Shown here piece by piece: positions 15,931-25,751 of a DNA stretch of 64,000 nt (positions are counted from its first letter, which is position 1; the number at the start of each line of letters is the position of its first letter). The DNA lies in NCBI GenBank assembly GCA_021773355.1, contig JAJFKE010000010.1, forward strand, positions 1-64,000, read 5' to 3'. The notes below the pieces were generated by a model that was not told where the DNA came from, did no database searches, and was given only the letters and a program-made list of their open reading frames with translations. This stretch comes from Gammaproteobacteria bacterium. Its GTDB lineage: Bacteria; Pseudomonadota; Gammaproteobacteria; Pseudomonadales; Pseudohongiellaceae. The position numbers and the translations under genes were made by a program.

Positions 15931-17097
15931 CTAAGAAAATTCTCTGTTCTCACGGGCGTGCTTCAGTTTGAACAACTCGACTTCGCCTTCCTGTAGCATT
16001 TGCTGAAGATGTAAGTCTTCTTCTCTCTTGGTAGTAGAGGAAATCAAAAATTCGGTCTTAATAGATTTGCCACGGTAGATATACTCCTCACCTAATAATG
16101 AGGCTTCTATTTTTCTAATAACTACCTGAGCGCCTTCTTCGTCAACACCGGGCAATAGCATTCTGAATTCATTATAGCTAGAGCGGGCCAATACATCTTC
16201 GTTGCGCCTTCTATCAGTGGCCATCAGTGCAAAGTGGCGTAGCATTTTATTGCCAACCTTAACCCCGTATTGATCGACGATTTCATCCAGATTAGTAACT
16301 TCGATTGTTAGCAAGGAAACCGGTTTCGTATAACGCAGTGCCACGCCTAAGACTCGATTGCTTACTTCCAGAAAGGTACGATGGTTCAATATCGTTGTTA
16401 TAGGATCGTAGATGGCGTTTTCTTGATATTCGACCGCTAGCTCCTCCATCGTCATGATAATAACGCCGAGGGTGAATATGATCATATTTACTATGGATCC
16501 AAGCAGCAGTAGAGTGGTTGCCTCTTCGGATGAAGATATGGGCTGTCCATCTCGAAACAGCATTAGAATAAATTCGGTAACCGCAGTGAAACAGGAAAGA
16601 GTCAGCAGTAGGTAGGCGCCAAAATTTGTTGTTATGGCCATTATCGGACGCAGTTTCCGCTCGATCTTCAGGCCTTTGGCTAGTATATAGACAACGCAAG
16701 CTGAGAAGATAACCATCATTACCGTATAAATGCGAATGCGCCAGAGCATGGACTCATCGACAAAGGTAAAGTAATAGAATCCAGCCATCGTTCCCAAAAA
16801 CCAAATGAAACAAAACAGAGGCAGACGAGTCTTTTCCTGATTCCAGAAGTTGGCTAAACCCATGAGCACGGGAATGCGCCCTCCCATGATCAAGGCATTA
16901 GCGATCAATATAGACAATATTGGAGTCAAACTGCCCTGTAGAGAAACCAATAGAATTCCTATACTGGTCGCCGAATAGCCCAGCGCTATTTTCAGCAACC
17001 CGGGGACATGTCGATTGCTGGCCCAATTAACCAGCAATGCCAAACCAGTGATTAGCGAGACCAAAACTAAAGCTATTGTCAAAGTTTGATTTTCCAT
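15931..17097 (-). CDS. Membrane protein with degenerate GGDEF domain
   Basis: A 388-residue protein with about seven N-terminal transmembrane segments (residues 5-225), then a GGDEF-type domain (about 230-388) beginning IYDPITTILNHRTFLEV. The signature that should read GG(D/E)EF is SSYNEF at 306-311, so both glycines and the metal-binding acid are lost. Diguanylate cyclase activity is not expected; it may act as a sensor or c-di-GMP/GTP-binding regulator. The gene stands 15 bases downstream of the racemase gene on the same strand. A catalytically intact GGDEF protein is encoded at 62869. Confidence 0.85.
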   Translation of the reverse strand: MENQTLTIALVLVSLITGLALLVNWASNRHVPGLLKIALGYSATSIGILLVSLQGSLTPILSILIANALIMGGRIPVLMGLANFWNQEKTRLPLFCFIWFLGTMAGFYYFTFVDESMLWRIRIYTVMMVIFSACVVYILAKGLKIERKLRPIMAITTNFGAYLLLTLSCFTAVTEFILMLFRDGQPISSSEEATTLLLLGSIVNMIIFTLGVIIMTMEELAVEYQENAIYDPITTILNHRTFLEVSNRVLGVALRYTKPVSLLTIEVTNLDEIVDQYGVKVGNKMLRHFALMATDRRRNEDVLARSSYNEFRMLLPGVDEEGAQVVIRKIEASLLGEEYIYRGKSIKTEFLISSTTKREEDLHLQQMLQEGEVELFKLKHARENREFS

Positions 17098-17112
17098 AGT
17101 TGTACTATCTTT

Positions 17113-18240
17113 CTAAATCGCTTTCGCCGATCGCAATTGCTCTATCTCGGATTCTTCATAACCCCAATCCACAAGAATCTGCTCGGTGTGCTCGCCAACC
17201 ATTGCTGCCTGCGACTGAATTTTCGATTGGGTGCGACTAAACCTTGGTGCTGGAGCAGGTTGCGTAACACCCTCTACATCCACGTATGTTTCTCTGGCGA
17301 CATTGTGTGGGTGACTTGGCGCTTCTCTCAAATCAAGAATGGGGGCGAAGCATACGTCCGTGCCTTCCATTATCTCACACCATTCAGATCTAGTTTTTGT
17401 TAGAAAAAGTTCGGCAAGCTTTTCTCTTAATCCAGGCCAGCCTTGTTGATCTTGCTGTGCTAGAAACTGTTTATCTTCTATTTCACATTTACTCAGAAGT
17501 AGTGCATAGAACTGAGGTTCAATGGATCCAATAGAAATGTACTTACCATCACTACACTCGTAGCTGCCATAAAAATGCGCGCCGCCGTCCAGCTTGTTGC
17601 TTTGTCTGTCGGTGGTCCACATATTCATTGCCATCAATCCGAAAAAAGGACTTAGCAAACTGGCAGTGCCATCGGTCATCGCGGCGTCAATTACCTGACC
17701 TCTTCCTGAGTTATTACGTTCTAGCAGAGCTGCCAGTACACCAGTTAAAAGATACATGGCACCGCCGCCAAAATCACCCACTAGATTGAGAGGTGGAGCC
17801 GGAGGCCTGTCGGCATAACCCATGGCACCCAGCGCCCCAGCTATGGATATATAGTTTATATCGTGACCCGCAGCCTGAGCTAGAGGTCCAGTTTGACCCC
17901 AGCCTGTCATGCGGCCGAATATCAATTTTGGATTTCTTTGCAGGCAAATATCGGGACCCAAGCCCAGGCGTTCCATCACTCCAGGCCTGAAACCTTCGAT
18001 CAAGGCATCGGCCTGTTCTACCATTCTCAATACGGTTTCAACTGCGGCTGGATTTTTAAGGTCCAAGGCTATGGAGCGACGCCCTCGATTCAGCACATTG
18101 GCTCGATGACCAGACCCTTTATGGTTGAGCCGATCAATGCGCACTACTTCAGCGCCCATATCAGCCAACATCATGGCGCAGAAAGGACCCGGACCTATTC
18201 CAGCCATTTCCAAAATTTTTAATCCCTTAAGTGGCCCCAT
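17113..18240 (-). CDS. Alpha-methylacyl-CoA racemase (CoA-transferase family III)
   Basis: A 375-residue CaiB/BaiF-family protein. It reads as a racemase of 2-methylacyl-CoA: the N-terminus has [28 protein letters not shown], and the catalytic pair known from the M. tuberculosis enzyme is conserved at the same numbers, His126 in AGHDINY and Asp156 in GDFGGG. The ATG at 18240 matches family starts; a longer frame upstream is not needed. Racemases allow 2R-methyl acyl-CoAs to enter beta-oxidation, which fits the neighbouring HSD10-like dehydrogenase, thiolase and acyl-CoA dehydrogenase. It is divergent from that gene set. Confidence 0.9.
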   Translation of the reverse strand: MGPLKGLKILEMAGIGPGPFCAMMLADMGAEVVRIDRLNHKGSGHRANVLNRGRRSIALDLKNPAAVETVLRMVEQADALIEGFRPGVMERLGLGPDICLQRNPKLIFGRMTGWGQTGPLAQAAGHDINYISIAGALGAMGYADRPPAPPLNLVGDFGGGAMYLLTGVLAALLERNNSGRGQVIDAAMTDGTASLLSPFFGLMAMNMWTTDRQSNKLDGGAHFYGSYECSDGKYISIGSIEPQFYALLLSKCEIEDKQFLAQQDQQGWPGLREKLAELFLTKTRSEWCEIMEGTDVCFAPILDLREAPSHPHNVARETYVDVEGVTQPAPAPRFSRTQSKIQSQAAMVGEHTEQILVDWGYEESEIEQLRSAKAI

Positions 18241-18449
18241 CCTGTTTTCCCAAAAATTTGCTGTCGTGCTGTAACCATGAATAGCACTCCCCATGAATCA
18301 TAGGGGATTGCAGCCAGAAAATAAAACCAAAGGCCAATAACTTGCGTAATTTCGCCTTGTGAGCACTAATTCATTAGATGTTTCACTTTTGCAACGGATA
18401 CATTATCCTTTCGCGTCCCTTTATTACGAATAAAAGGCACTAGCCGATT
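18241..18449. promoter_or_regulatory. Divergent promoter region, racemase / HSD10-like operon
   Basis: This 209-base gap separates two oppositely transcribed halves of the acyl-CoA gene set and must hold both promoters. A small palindrome TTATT-ACG-AATAA at 18421-18433, just upstream of the plus-strand start, could be an operator. No regulator gene is adjacent. Confidence 0.35.
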
Positions 18450-19220
18450 ATGGAATTACAAAATAAATCAGCCTTTATCACCGGTGGTGCTTCTGGTTTA
18501 GGACTGGCAACTGCCAGGAATTTTATTGCAGCGGGCGCCAGGGTTATGCTGTTTGATCTAAACGCTGAAATGCTTCAAGCGGCGGCGGTTGAGCTTGGTG
18601 ATAAGGTGATATTCCACGCTGGGGATGTGTCCGATGAACAGGCAGTAGCCGCAGCGCTCGAATTAACGAAACAACAATTTGGAACAGTCCACATTAATGT
18701 GAATTCAGCGGGTATCGGTGGGGCTGCCAGAACAGTCGGTAAAAATGGCCCGATGCCATTGCAAAAATTCGAACATATAGTTCGAGTAAACCTAATTGGA
18801 ACATTTAATGTGCTGCGACTTTGCGCGGAAGTCATGCAAGACAATGAGCCAGTGACCCAGGATGGAGAGCGAGGCGTTATTGTAAACGTGGCCTCAATTG
18901 CCGCATTCGATGGTCAAACTGGTCAGGCTGCTTATGCGGCATCCAAAGGCGGCATCGTAGCGATGACCTTGCCGATTGCACGAGATCTGGCAAGACAAGG
19001 CATACGAGTAATGACCGTAGCGCCGGGTGTGTTTGAAACACCTCTGCTGGCCTCTGCGCCCGATGAGGTTCGCGACCCATTGATTGCGATCACGCAGTTT
19101 CCCAAGCGCTTGGGCAAACCAGAAGAGTTTGCAGAGCAGGTGACTCATATAGTCACCTGCTCTTATCTTAATGGTGAAACCATTCGGCTGGATTCCGGTA
19201 TTCGAATGCCTGCACTTTAG
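18450..19220 (+). CDS. 3-hydroxyacyl-CoA dehydrogenase, HSD10-like SDR
   Basis: A 256-residue short-chain dehydrogenase of the HSD17B10 (type II 3-hydroxyacyl-CoA dehydrogenase) group. It has the NAD-binding TGGASGLGLA (11-20), NSAGIG, Ser149, and Tyr162-x3-Lys166 in AYAASKGG, followed by the HSD10-typical VAPGVFETPLL and QFPKRLGKPEEFA. The family oxidises 3-hydroxyacyl-CoAs, notably 2-methyl-3-hydroxybutyryl-CoA. It opens a plus-strand run with thiolase and acyl-CoA dehydrogenase (gaps of 91 and 15 bases). Confidence 0.9.
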   Translation: MELQNKSAFITGGASGLGLATARNFIAAGARVMLFDLNAEMLQAAAVELGDKVIFHAGDVSDEQAVAAALELTKQQFGTVHINVNSAGIGGAARTVGKNGPMPLQKFEHIVRVNLIGTFNVLRLCAEVMQDNEPVTQDGERGVIVNVASIAAFDGQTGQAAYAASKGGIVAMTLPIARDLARQGIRVMTVAPGVFETPLLASAPDEVRDPLIAITQFPKRLGKPEEFAEQVTHIVTCSYLNGETIRLDSGIRMPAL

Positions 19221-19311
19221 TAGATGTATTTTGATTTCTCGTGATTCAAAAATTGTGAATGAATCCAAAAATTCTATTTGACAAAGTAATTAATGCCGGG
19301 GGGCAAACAAC

Positions 19312-20499
19312 ATGGCTGATGCATATATAGTAGCTGCGGTAAGAACCGCTACAGGCAAGAAGAAAGGTAGATTGAGCAATCTACATCCTGTGGACATGGG
19401 TGCGATAGTAGTTGACGAATTGTTAGACCGAACTGGTATCCCCAACGATGCTGTCGACGATGTGATATTTGGTGTAGTCATGCAAATTGGCTCACAGGCG
19501 AGTAATTTGGGACGTAACGTGTCCCTGTCTTCAAAACTGGATCTCGTTGTTCCAGGTACCACCGTAGATAGGCAGTGCGGTTCTTCGCTGCAGGCGATTC
19601 AATTCGGTGCACAGGCGGTAATGTCCGGCACTCAGGATGTAATCATATCCGGTGGTGTGGAGGCTATGAGCACAGTAGAGATTGGTTCCAATATACGCGA
19701 CGGCCTGGAGCATGGACGTGGTGTGCCAAAGGGAGAGCGATTGGAACTTCAGTATCCCGGCATTCAATTCAGCCAATTTGATGGAGCAGAACTGCTGGCG
19801 GAAAAATACGATATTAGCCGGGCCGAGCTTGATGCCTTTGGCTTGTTGAGTCACCAGCGTGCCAGCTCGGCAACAGAGAATGGCTATTTCAAGCAAGAAA
19901 TTGTGCCCTTGAATATTAAGCTGGAAGACGGTTCTGCAGATGTTCATGACGTAGATGAAGGTATTAGACCCGGCGCTACCTTAGAGGGTATGGAATCGCT
20001 AAATCCTCTACGAGAGGGTGGTGTCATTACCGCAGGTACTGCCAGTCAAATAAGCGACGGATCTGCGGCTGTCATGATCGCGAATCAGCATGCCATAGCT
20101 AAATATGATTTACCGGTGCGGGCGAAGATACACGCTTTAGCTGTTGTAGGCTCCGATCCAGTGATCATGTTGGAAGGCCCGATTCCAGCAACTCAAAAAG
20201 TGCTGGAAAAAGCTGGTCTCAGTATTGATGACATTGATCTGTATGAAGTGAACGAAGCATTTGGATCGGTACCCCTAGCCTGGGCCAAAGCTGTGGGTGC
20301 TGATGTGGATAAGCTTAATGTAAACGGTGGTGCGCAGGCTCTGGGGCATCCGCTTGGTGGCACCGGTGCCAAGCTTATGACTACCCTGGTGCACGAATTG
20401 GAGCGTAGACAGGGTCGTTATGGCCTTGTCGCTATCTGCGAGGGCGGCGGTACGGCGAACGCTATGATCATTGAGCGCATGAGCGAAGTCACTGCTTAA
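19312..20499 (+). CDS. Thiolase (acetyl-CoA acyltransferase)
   Basis: A 395-residue thiolase. The acyl-carrying Cys89 lies in DRQCGSS, His346 in NGGAQALGHP and the second catalytic Cys376 in CEGGGTANA, so it is complete. It cleaves 3-ketoacyl-CoA in degradation (or condenses in synthesis). The start has a strong GGGGGGC-type purine run at about 12 bases upstream. It is followed after 15 bases by the acyl-CoA dehydrogenase gene, which points to a beta-oxidation operon rather than polyhydroxybutyrate synthesis. Confidence 0.93.
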   Translation: MADAYIVAAVRTATGKKKGRLSNLHPVDMGAIVVDELLDRTGIPNDAVDDVIFGVVMQIGSQASNLGRNVSLSSKLDLVVPGTTVDRQCGSSLQAIQFGAQAVMSGTQDVIISGGVEAMSTVEIGSNIRDGLEHGRGVPKGERLELQYPGIQFSQFDGAELLAEKYDISRAELDAFGLLSHQRASSATENGYFKQEIVPLNIKLEDGSADVHDVDEGIRPGATLEGMESLNPLREGGVITAGTASQISDGSAAVMIANQHAIAKYDLPVRAKIHALAVVGSDPVIMLEGPIPATQKVLEKAGLSIDDIDLYEVNEAFGSVPLAWAKAVGADVDKLNVNGGAQALGHPLGGTGAKLMTTLVHELERRQGRYGLVAICEGGGTANAMIIERMSEVTA

Positions 20500-20514
20500 G
20501 AGAGGGTCCCTACT

Positions 20515-21675
20515 ATGTTTGAATCTTACAAATCTCCGTGGATGGATGAAGAATTGCAGATCATGCGTGATTCTGTGACGAAATTCCTGCACAAGGAATT
20601 CGTACCGAAAATGGAAAAATGGGAAAAGCAGGGTTTTGTCGATCGCGATGCCTGGCGGATAGCCGGAGATGCAGGTCTATTGTGCGCCTCCATTCCCGAG
20701 CAATACGGCGGCGGCGGAGGTAACTTCAAACATGAAATGGTGCTCGTAGAAGAACTCAGCTACGCCAATGTAACTGGCTTCGGTAATGGTGTGCACTCTG
20801 GAATCGTTGCTCACTATATAAACTCCTATGGCACCGAAGAACAAAAGAAAAAATGGCTACCTAAAATGGCCAGCGGAGAAATCGTATCCGCTATTGCAAT
20901 GACTGAACCTGGAACCGGCTCGGATCTGCAATCCGTTGCAACCACGGCCATACTTCAGGCTGATGTCTATGTGCTAAATGGGCAGAAAACATTTTTGACC
21001 AATGGCATGACTGCAAATCTTATTTGCGTGGTTGCAAAAACAGATCCCAAGGAATCCAGTAAGGGCATCTCGCTGATTATGGTAGAGACCGATTCGGTTG
21101 AAGGCGAGGGTGGTTTTAGCCGCGGCCGAAATTTAGAGAAGCTTGGCTTGAAGGCACAGGATACCGCTGAGATTTTCTTTGATGATGTAACAGTGCCGCG
21201 TGAAAATTTGTTAGGGGCTACAGAAGGCAAAGGTTTTGTCCAGCTCATGCAACAGCTACCTCAGGAGCGTTTGATCATTGCCGCTGGCGCTTGCGCAGCG
21301 ATAGAAAAGGCATTAAAGATAACCAGCGAATATGTTAAAGAACGAAAGGCGTTTGGCAAGCGCATACTGGACTTTCAGAATACACAGTTTCGACTGGCGG
21401 AACGTTACACCGAAGCAAGATTGGCGAGAGTGTTTGTAGATGACTGTGCCATGAAACTGGCTGAAGGAAAGCTGGATGAAGCAACCGCCGCCATGGCGAA
21501 ATGGTGGACTACACAGAAGCAGTGCGAAATTGTCGATGAGTGTCTGCAGTTCTTCGGAGGTTATGGCTATATGATGGAATACCCAATCGCAAAAATGTAT
21601 GCCGATAGCCGCATTCAGAAAATTTACGGTGGTAGCAACGAAATAATGAAGTTACTTATCGCTAGAGAAATTTAG
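20515..21675 (+). CDS. Acyl-CoA dehydrogenase, LCAD/IVD type
   Basis: A 386-residue FAD-dependent acyl-CoA dehydrogenase. It has the substrate/FAD signature AMTEPGTGSDLQ near 130-141, and a C-terminal GGYGYMMEYPIAKMYADSRIQKIYGGSNEI. The base used by medium-chain enzymes (Glu in the YEGT box) is Gly here; instead Glu251 in LPQERLIIA matches the catalytic base position of long-chain and isovaleryl-CoA dehydrogenases. Branched or longer acyl-CoAs are therefore the likely substrates. Last gene of the HSD10-thiolase-ACAD run; the next gene is convergent. Confidence 0.93.
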   Translation: MFESYKSPWMDEELQIMRDSVTKFLHKEFVPKMEKWEKQGFVDRDAWRIAGDAGLLCASIPEQYGGGGGNFKHEMVLVEELSYANVTGFGNGVHSGIVAHYINSYGTEEQKKKWLPKMASGEIVSAIAMTEPGTGSDLQSVATTAILQADVYVLNGQKTFLTNGMTANLICVVAKTDPKESSKGISLIMVETDSVEGEGGFSRGRNLEKLGLKAQDTAEIFFDDVTVPRENLLGATEGKGFVQLMQQLPQERLIIAAGACAAIEKALKITSEYVKERKAFGKRILDFQNTQFRLAERYTEARLARVFVDDCAMKLAEGKLDEATAAMAKWWTTQKQCEIVDECLQFFGGYGYMMEYPIAKMYADSRIQKIYGGSNEIMKLLIAREI

Positions 21676-21738
21676 AGCCCCTAAGAGAAGGATAAATCGG
21701 CTAGGGTTTAGATAATTCCTGTGCCAGCTGTCATTCAA

Positions 21739-22725
21739 CTAGTTAAGCTGATGCATAAGATCTTCAGTCCACTTCACATTCTTTACACATCGGAAGCCGG
21801 TATGGTTGGTACTCGAATTAGGGTTGGCAGGCATGCGAGCACTTACTCGAAATCCGCTACAGTAATCATCACTGCAAAGAAATGAACCGCCGCGTATACT
21901 GCGCATCGCTTCGATGCTGGCAGTTGAACCAAGGCTCTGTTCTAAATCCAGGCCACGTGGATTTTCCCATTCACTCACTGAATAATATTCCGGATCATAC
22001 CAGTCGGAAACCCATTCCCAGACATTGCCACTAATATCGTATAGGTCATGGTCGTTGGGAGGAAAACTGCCAACCGGTGCGGTGCCGGCAAAACCATCAT
22101 CAACTGATGGATCAGCTAGATTATCTGCTTGCCAGTGATTGGTCACGGCTTCGCGATGATGGAGAGGGGAGTTTCCCCAGCTGTAAATTTCTCCGTCTCT
22201 ACCACCTCTGGCTGCAAATTCGAACTGAGCTTCGGTCGGTAGTTCTTTGCCTAGCCAATTGCAGTAAGCCAGAGAGTCGGCAAAATTGACTTGAACAACT
22301 GGGTGGTCAGCAATGCTGTCCTGCGTTTTTGCTTCTAATCCTGTTGGTTTATGCCAATTCGCATACGCAACACGGTTCCACCAGTCTTTGGGATTCAAAC
22401 TCATCGCCTGATTTTCAGCTGGGGTAGCAAATACCAGACCACTACCTTGTTTTTCTGACTCGGTTAAATACCCAGTTGCTTCGATAAATTTTGTGTAGTC
22501 GGCATTGCTTACTTCGTATTTATCTATCCAAAAAGCATCCAGTCTCACTTCGTGAACAGGGCTTTCATCGGCTAAGCCTTTTTCAGAACCCATCAGGAAA
22601 ACGCCTGAATCGATGAATACCATATTGTCGAAACTTGGTTCGGATTCGACTACAACATATCTATCTAGAGCTGCGATGCTGGCAACAAAGGCCACTGCGC
22701 CCGCTATTTGTTTGGTGTTAGCCAT
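21739..22725 (-). CDS. Formylglycine-generating enzyme (FGE-sulfatase family)
   Basis: A 328-residue protein with an N-terminal hydrophobic segment (residues 5-25) that is probably a signal anchor. The FGE fold is evident: FIDSGVFLMGSEKG, HEVRLDAFWIDKYEVSNADY, LPTEAQFEFAARGG and GNVWEWVSDWY. Unlike many FGE-fold relatives it keeps both copper-binding catalytic cysteines, Cys284 and Cys289, in GGSFLCSDDYCSGFR. It should convert the CxPxR cysteine of sulfatases to formylglycine. No sulfatase lies within the window. The gene is convergent with the acyl-CoA dehydrogenase and divergent from the secreted protein gene at 23053. Confidence 0.9.
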   Translation of the reverse strand: MANTKQIAGAVAFVASIAALDRYVVVESEPSFDNMVFIDSGVFLMGSEKGLADESPVHEVRLDAFWIDKYEVSNADYTKFIEATGYLTESEKQGSGLVFATPAENQAMSLNPKDWWNRVAYANWHKPTGLEAKTQDSIADHPVVQVNFADSLAYCNWLGKELPTEAQFEFAARGGRDGEIYSWGNSPLHHREAVTNHWQADNLADPSVDDGFAGTAPVGSFPPNDHDLYDISGNVWEWVSDWYDPEYYSVSEWENPRGLDLEQSLGSTASIEAMRSIRGGSFLCSDDYCSGFRVSARMPANPNSSTNHTGFRCVKNVKWTEDLMHQLN

Positions 22726-23052
22726 TGAGACTGCTTAATCCTTATACTGCAACGGTTTTTTGCACCAATTTGGGGCAATGAGCCATAATCTGATACGAAA
22801 TTACCCTCTTATAACAGATTTGAGCCGGAGTTACATCGAACTCGGGGCACTAATGTGAGAATTTGTGAAGTTAAATTGCTTAAGTGCTCTTCGCCTCGGA
22901 ATACCGGGTCGGTGAAGATTGTGGCGACTCTCGGGAATATGAAAAGGGCGTTAGAAACCAGCAGCAGATCGGTGGCATAATCCCTGTCACACAAATTCTA
23001 GCTACAGGACATTAGTATCTTGTTGTAGAAGCTGTTAACGAGGAGAACTTCA
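22726..23052. other. Divergent intergenic region without a gene
   Basis: 327 bases between the FGE gene and the secreted-protein gene. Both promoters must lie here. A weak TTAGAA/CATAAT pair (22951-22956 and 22976-22981, 19 bases apart) could serve the plus-strand gene. I see no RNA gene or repeat. Confidence 0.35.
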
Positions 23053-24096
23053 GTGAAAAACCAAAGACACCAACATACATGGGCAAAGGTATTCTGTACT
23101 GCCGTGCTTGTTAGCTTGACTAGCCATGGCTACGCTGCGGAGACCGGGTATATTACACCGCGCACTGAATTTGGCGTAGCGGATCTACAAGGCACATGGT
23201 CATTAGCCACACAGACTAATTTGGAGCGTTCCTCCCGTTTCGACGGCAAGCTGATTATCTCTGAAGAAGAAGCCATTCTGATTGAGGCCAGGGTGCGGGC
23301 ACGCAATGAAGCCAGTAACCAACCCAGCGACCCAAATCGCGAAGCACCAACCATCGGTCAGAATGTGGGAGGTTACAATACTTTTTGGATGGATCCCGGT
23401 GAGAGATTGGCCGTGGTTGATGGCGAAATCAGAACATCGGTATTAGTTGATCCGGCTGACGGTCAGTTGCCCTATAGTGAGCAGGGACGAGCCAAGCTCG
23501 CGGCAGCAATGCGACAGCGACAATCCTACGACGGGCCAGAAGTTCGACCCTTGGGTGAGCGCTGCATGGTTGGATTTGGATCATCCGGCGGGCCACCCAA
23601 GCTTCCAGTTTTGTATAACAACCTCACGCAAATTGTGCAGACGGAATCCCATGTCGTTTTACTCGCAGAAATGAATCACGACGCGCGTATAATTCGAATT
23701 AATGCTGAACACCAGGACCCACCCTTGTACCCATGGCTAGGTGATTCGATTGGTTATTATGAAGGCGATACTCTGGTGGTAGAAACTACCAATTTTCATC
23801 CGCAGCAGAGTATGCGTTCTTCATTAGAACATCGTTTCTATGGTTCACCCGAGATGAAAGTAACGGAGCGATTTACACGAACATCAGACCAGACAATGTT
23901 GTACCAATTTACCGTGGATGATCCGCAGATATACAGCCAGGCTTGGAGCGGTGAGTTGCCAATGAATGCAAATGGCGAGCGGGTATTTGAATATGCCTGT
24001 CACGAAGGCAATTATGCATTACCTGGAATTCTGGCTGGAGCAAGGCGGGCAGATGCAGAAGGCATTGGTTACGCACCTACCGACCCCGACCTGTGA
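23053..24096 (+). CDS. Secreted protein of unknown function (paralogue of 9540-10529)
   Basis: A 347-residue protein with a signal peptide ending SHGYA-AE. The start is GTG with a good GAGGAG 8 bases upstream. It shares the colinear block order of the 9540 product: YITPRTEFGVADLQGTW, NVGGYNTFW, EIRTSVLVDPADG, GERCM, VVLLAEMNHDARIIRI, WLGDSIGYYEGDTLVVETTNF, ERFTR, FTVDDPQIYSQAW and YACHEGNYALPGILAGARR. Relative to its paralogue it has an extra 25-30 residues in the first third. No catalytic motif is obvious. Function unknown; the block conservation points to a shared fold and ligand. Confidence 0.85.
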   Translation: MKNQRHQHTWAKVFCTAVLVSLTSHGYAAETGYITPRTEFGVADLQGTWSLATQTNLERSSRFDGKLIISEEEAILIEARVRARNEASNQPSDPNREAPTIGQNVGGYNTFWMDPGERLAVVDGEIRTSVLVDPADGQLPYSEQGRAKLAAAMRQRQSYDGPEVRPLGERCMVGFGSSGGPPKLPVLYNNLTQIVQTESHVVLLAEMNHDARIIRINAEHQDPPLYPWLGDSIGYYEGDTLVVETTNFHPQQSMRSSLEHRFYGSPEMKVTERFTRTSDQTMLYQFTVDDPQIYSQAWSGELPMNANGERVFEYACHEGNYALPGILAGARRADAEGIGYAPTDPDL

Positions 24097-24116
24097 TCTG
24101 TCCCTGGCATCGGCGA

Positions 24117-25751
24117 TTAGCGTAGATCTGGAAGCTGGTAAGCTTCAGCGTCCAGTTTAGCGCGAATTGCCTTCTTGTCTATCTTACCGGTTGATGTCAG
24201 CGGGATCGACTCGGTTTCGATAACATCGTCAGGAAGTTGCCACTTTGCAAATATCTGACTGCAATGTTCGATTATGGCAGCCTTATTCAATGACTTTCCT
24301 TCCGCCATTATGACCAGGGCCACCGGGCGCTCATCCCATTTCGGGTGAGGTTGGGCGACCACTGCGGCTTGTGCTACATCGGCCATGCCGACGATATGAT
24401 TTTCCAGATCCACCGATGAAATCCATTCACCACCGGATTTGATTAAATCCTTCGAGCGATCGGCAATCAATATGTATTGTTCCGGGTCGATCTTGGCCAC
24501 GTCGCCAGTTACTAACCAGCCGTCATGAAACTTGTCCGGCTGCGGATCGTCGAAGTACTCCGCTGCAATCCAGGGGCCTTGAATACATAGTTCACCTACG
24601 GCCTCGCCATCATGGGGTAGTCGGTTCCACTGTTCGTCGAAGATTTCGATTTCAAGGCCAGGCATGGCCAGGCCTGCCTTGGCGATATTTTCGAATTGTT
24701 GATCTTCGGAGATTTTGATGTGGGAACGTTTCGCCACCTTTCTGGAGAGCGTGCCCAGCGGATTGGTTTCTGTCATGCCCCAACCCTGGATCATCTCAAT
24801 ATTGTGGCTGTCCCAATACCAGCGCATCATAGACACCGGTGGGGCAGAGCCACCACAGGTCAAGCGGCTCAGTTTGCTGAGATCGTATTTGTCAGGTTCG
24901 GCCTCCAGGGCCGCTTTAACGCCTTGCCAAATTGTCGGCACTCCCGCAGAAATAGTCACCTCTTCTTCATGCATAAGTTTCAAGAATGTATCCGGTACCA
25001 TAAATCGGTGGGGCATAACTTGTTTGCAGCCGAGCATGGAGGCACAGAATGGAAGCCCCCATCCCATTGCATGAAACATCGGTACTATCCCGAGCAGGGA
25101 ATCCAGGGAAGACAACCCTATAGAATCTGTTAGACATTCGGTCAGGGTATGTAAATAGGTAGAGCGATTTGTATACATTACACCTTTTGGCTTGCCTGTT
25201 GTTCCAGAGGTGTAACACAGACCCATAGGCGAGTTTTCATCAATCTCTGGCCACGGGTAGCTTGTGGCTTGATCCGCGATGAAATCTTCATAGTCTATTT
25301 GGTTTTCAAATGAGCTTTCCCCGCCTTCGCCATGTCGGCAAATTACCAACAGCTCTACACAGGGGATCTTGCCCCAGAGAGGTTCAAGCAGTGGTAACAA
25401 ATCTTCATCGGCGAAGATGACTCGATCGTTGGCGTGATTGATGATGTATTCGAGATCGGTGGGTGAGAGCCGAATATTCAGTGTATGCAATACGGCACCC
25501 ATGGAGGGCACTGCTTGGTATAGCTCCAGATGGCGGTAATTATTCCACATGAAGCTGCCAACCCTGTCTCCGACTTTTATGCCGTGATTTTTTAATGCAT
25601 GGGCTACTTGGTTGGCTCTGTCCCAGGTCTGTTTGAGTGACTGCCGGTGAGTGCCTTCCGCCTGCATGGTTACCACTTCAATATCGGGATCCAGGATTGC
25701 ACCCCTGCCTAGTATTCTGGACATTAGTAGAGGTGTTTTTTGCATTGTCAT
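24117..25751 (-). CDS. Fatty-acid--CoA ligase (AMP-forming)
   Basis: A 544-residue ANL-superfamily ligase that activates a carboxylic acid to its CoA thioester via the adenylate. The P-loop [14 protein letters not shown], the A5 motif GWGMTET, the [11 protein letters not shown] hinge-preceding Asp and the C-terminal [10 protein letters not shown] with catalytic Lys are all present. It resembles medium/long-chain acyl-CoA synthetases. It is convergent with the secreted-protein gene (20 bases) and could feed the nearby racemase/beta-oxidation set. An alternative ATG lies two codons in. Confidence 0.92.
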   Translation of the reverse strand: MTMQKTPLLMSRILGRGAILDPDIEVVTMQAEGTHRQSLKQTWDRANQVAHALKNHGIKVGDRVGSFMWNNYRHLELYQAVPSMGAVLHTLNIRLSPTDLEYIINHANDRVIFADEDLLPLLEPLWGKIPCVELLVICRHGEGGESSFENQIDYEDFIADQATSYPWPEIDENSPMGLCYTSGTTGKPKGVMYTNRSTYLHTLTECLTDSIGLSSLDSLLGIVPMFHAMGWGLPFCASMLGCKQVMPHRFMVPDTFLKLMHEEEVTISAGVPTIWQGVKAALEAEPDKYDLSKLSRLTCGGSAPPVSMMRWYWDSHNIEMIQGWGMTETNPLGTLSRKVAKRSHIKISEDQQFENIAKAGLAMPGLEIEIFDEQWNRLPHDGEAVGELCIQGPWIAAEYFDDPQPDKFHDGWLVTGDVAKIDPEQYILIADRSKDLIKSGGEWISSVDLENHIVGMADVAQAAVVAQPHPKWDERPVALVIMAEGKSLNKAAIIEHCSQIFAKWQLPDDVIETESIPLTSTGKIDKKAIRAKLDAEAYQLPDLR

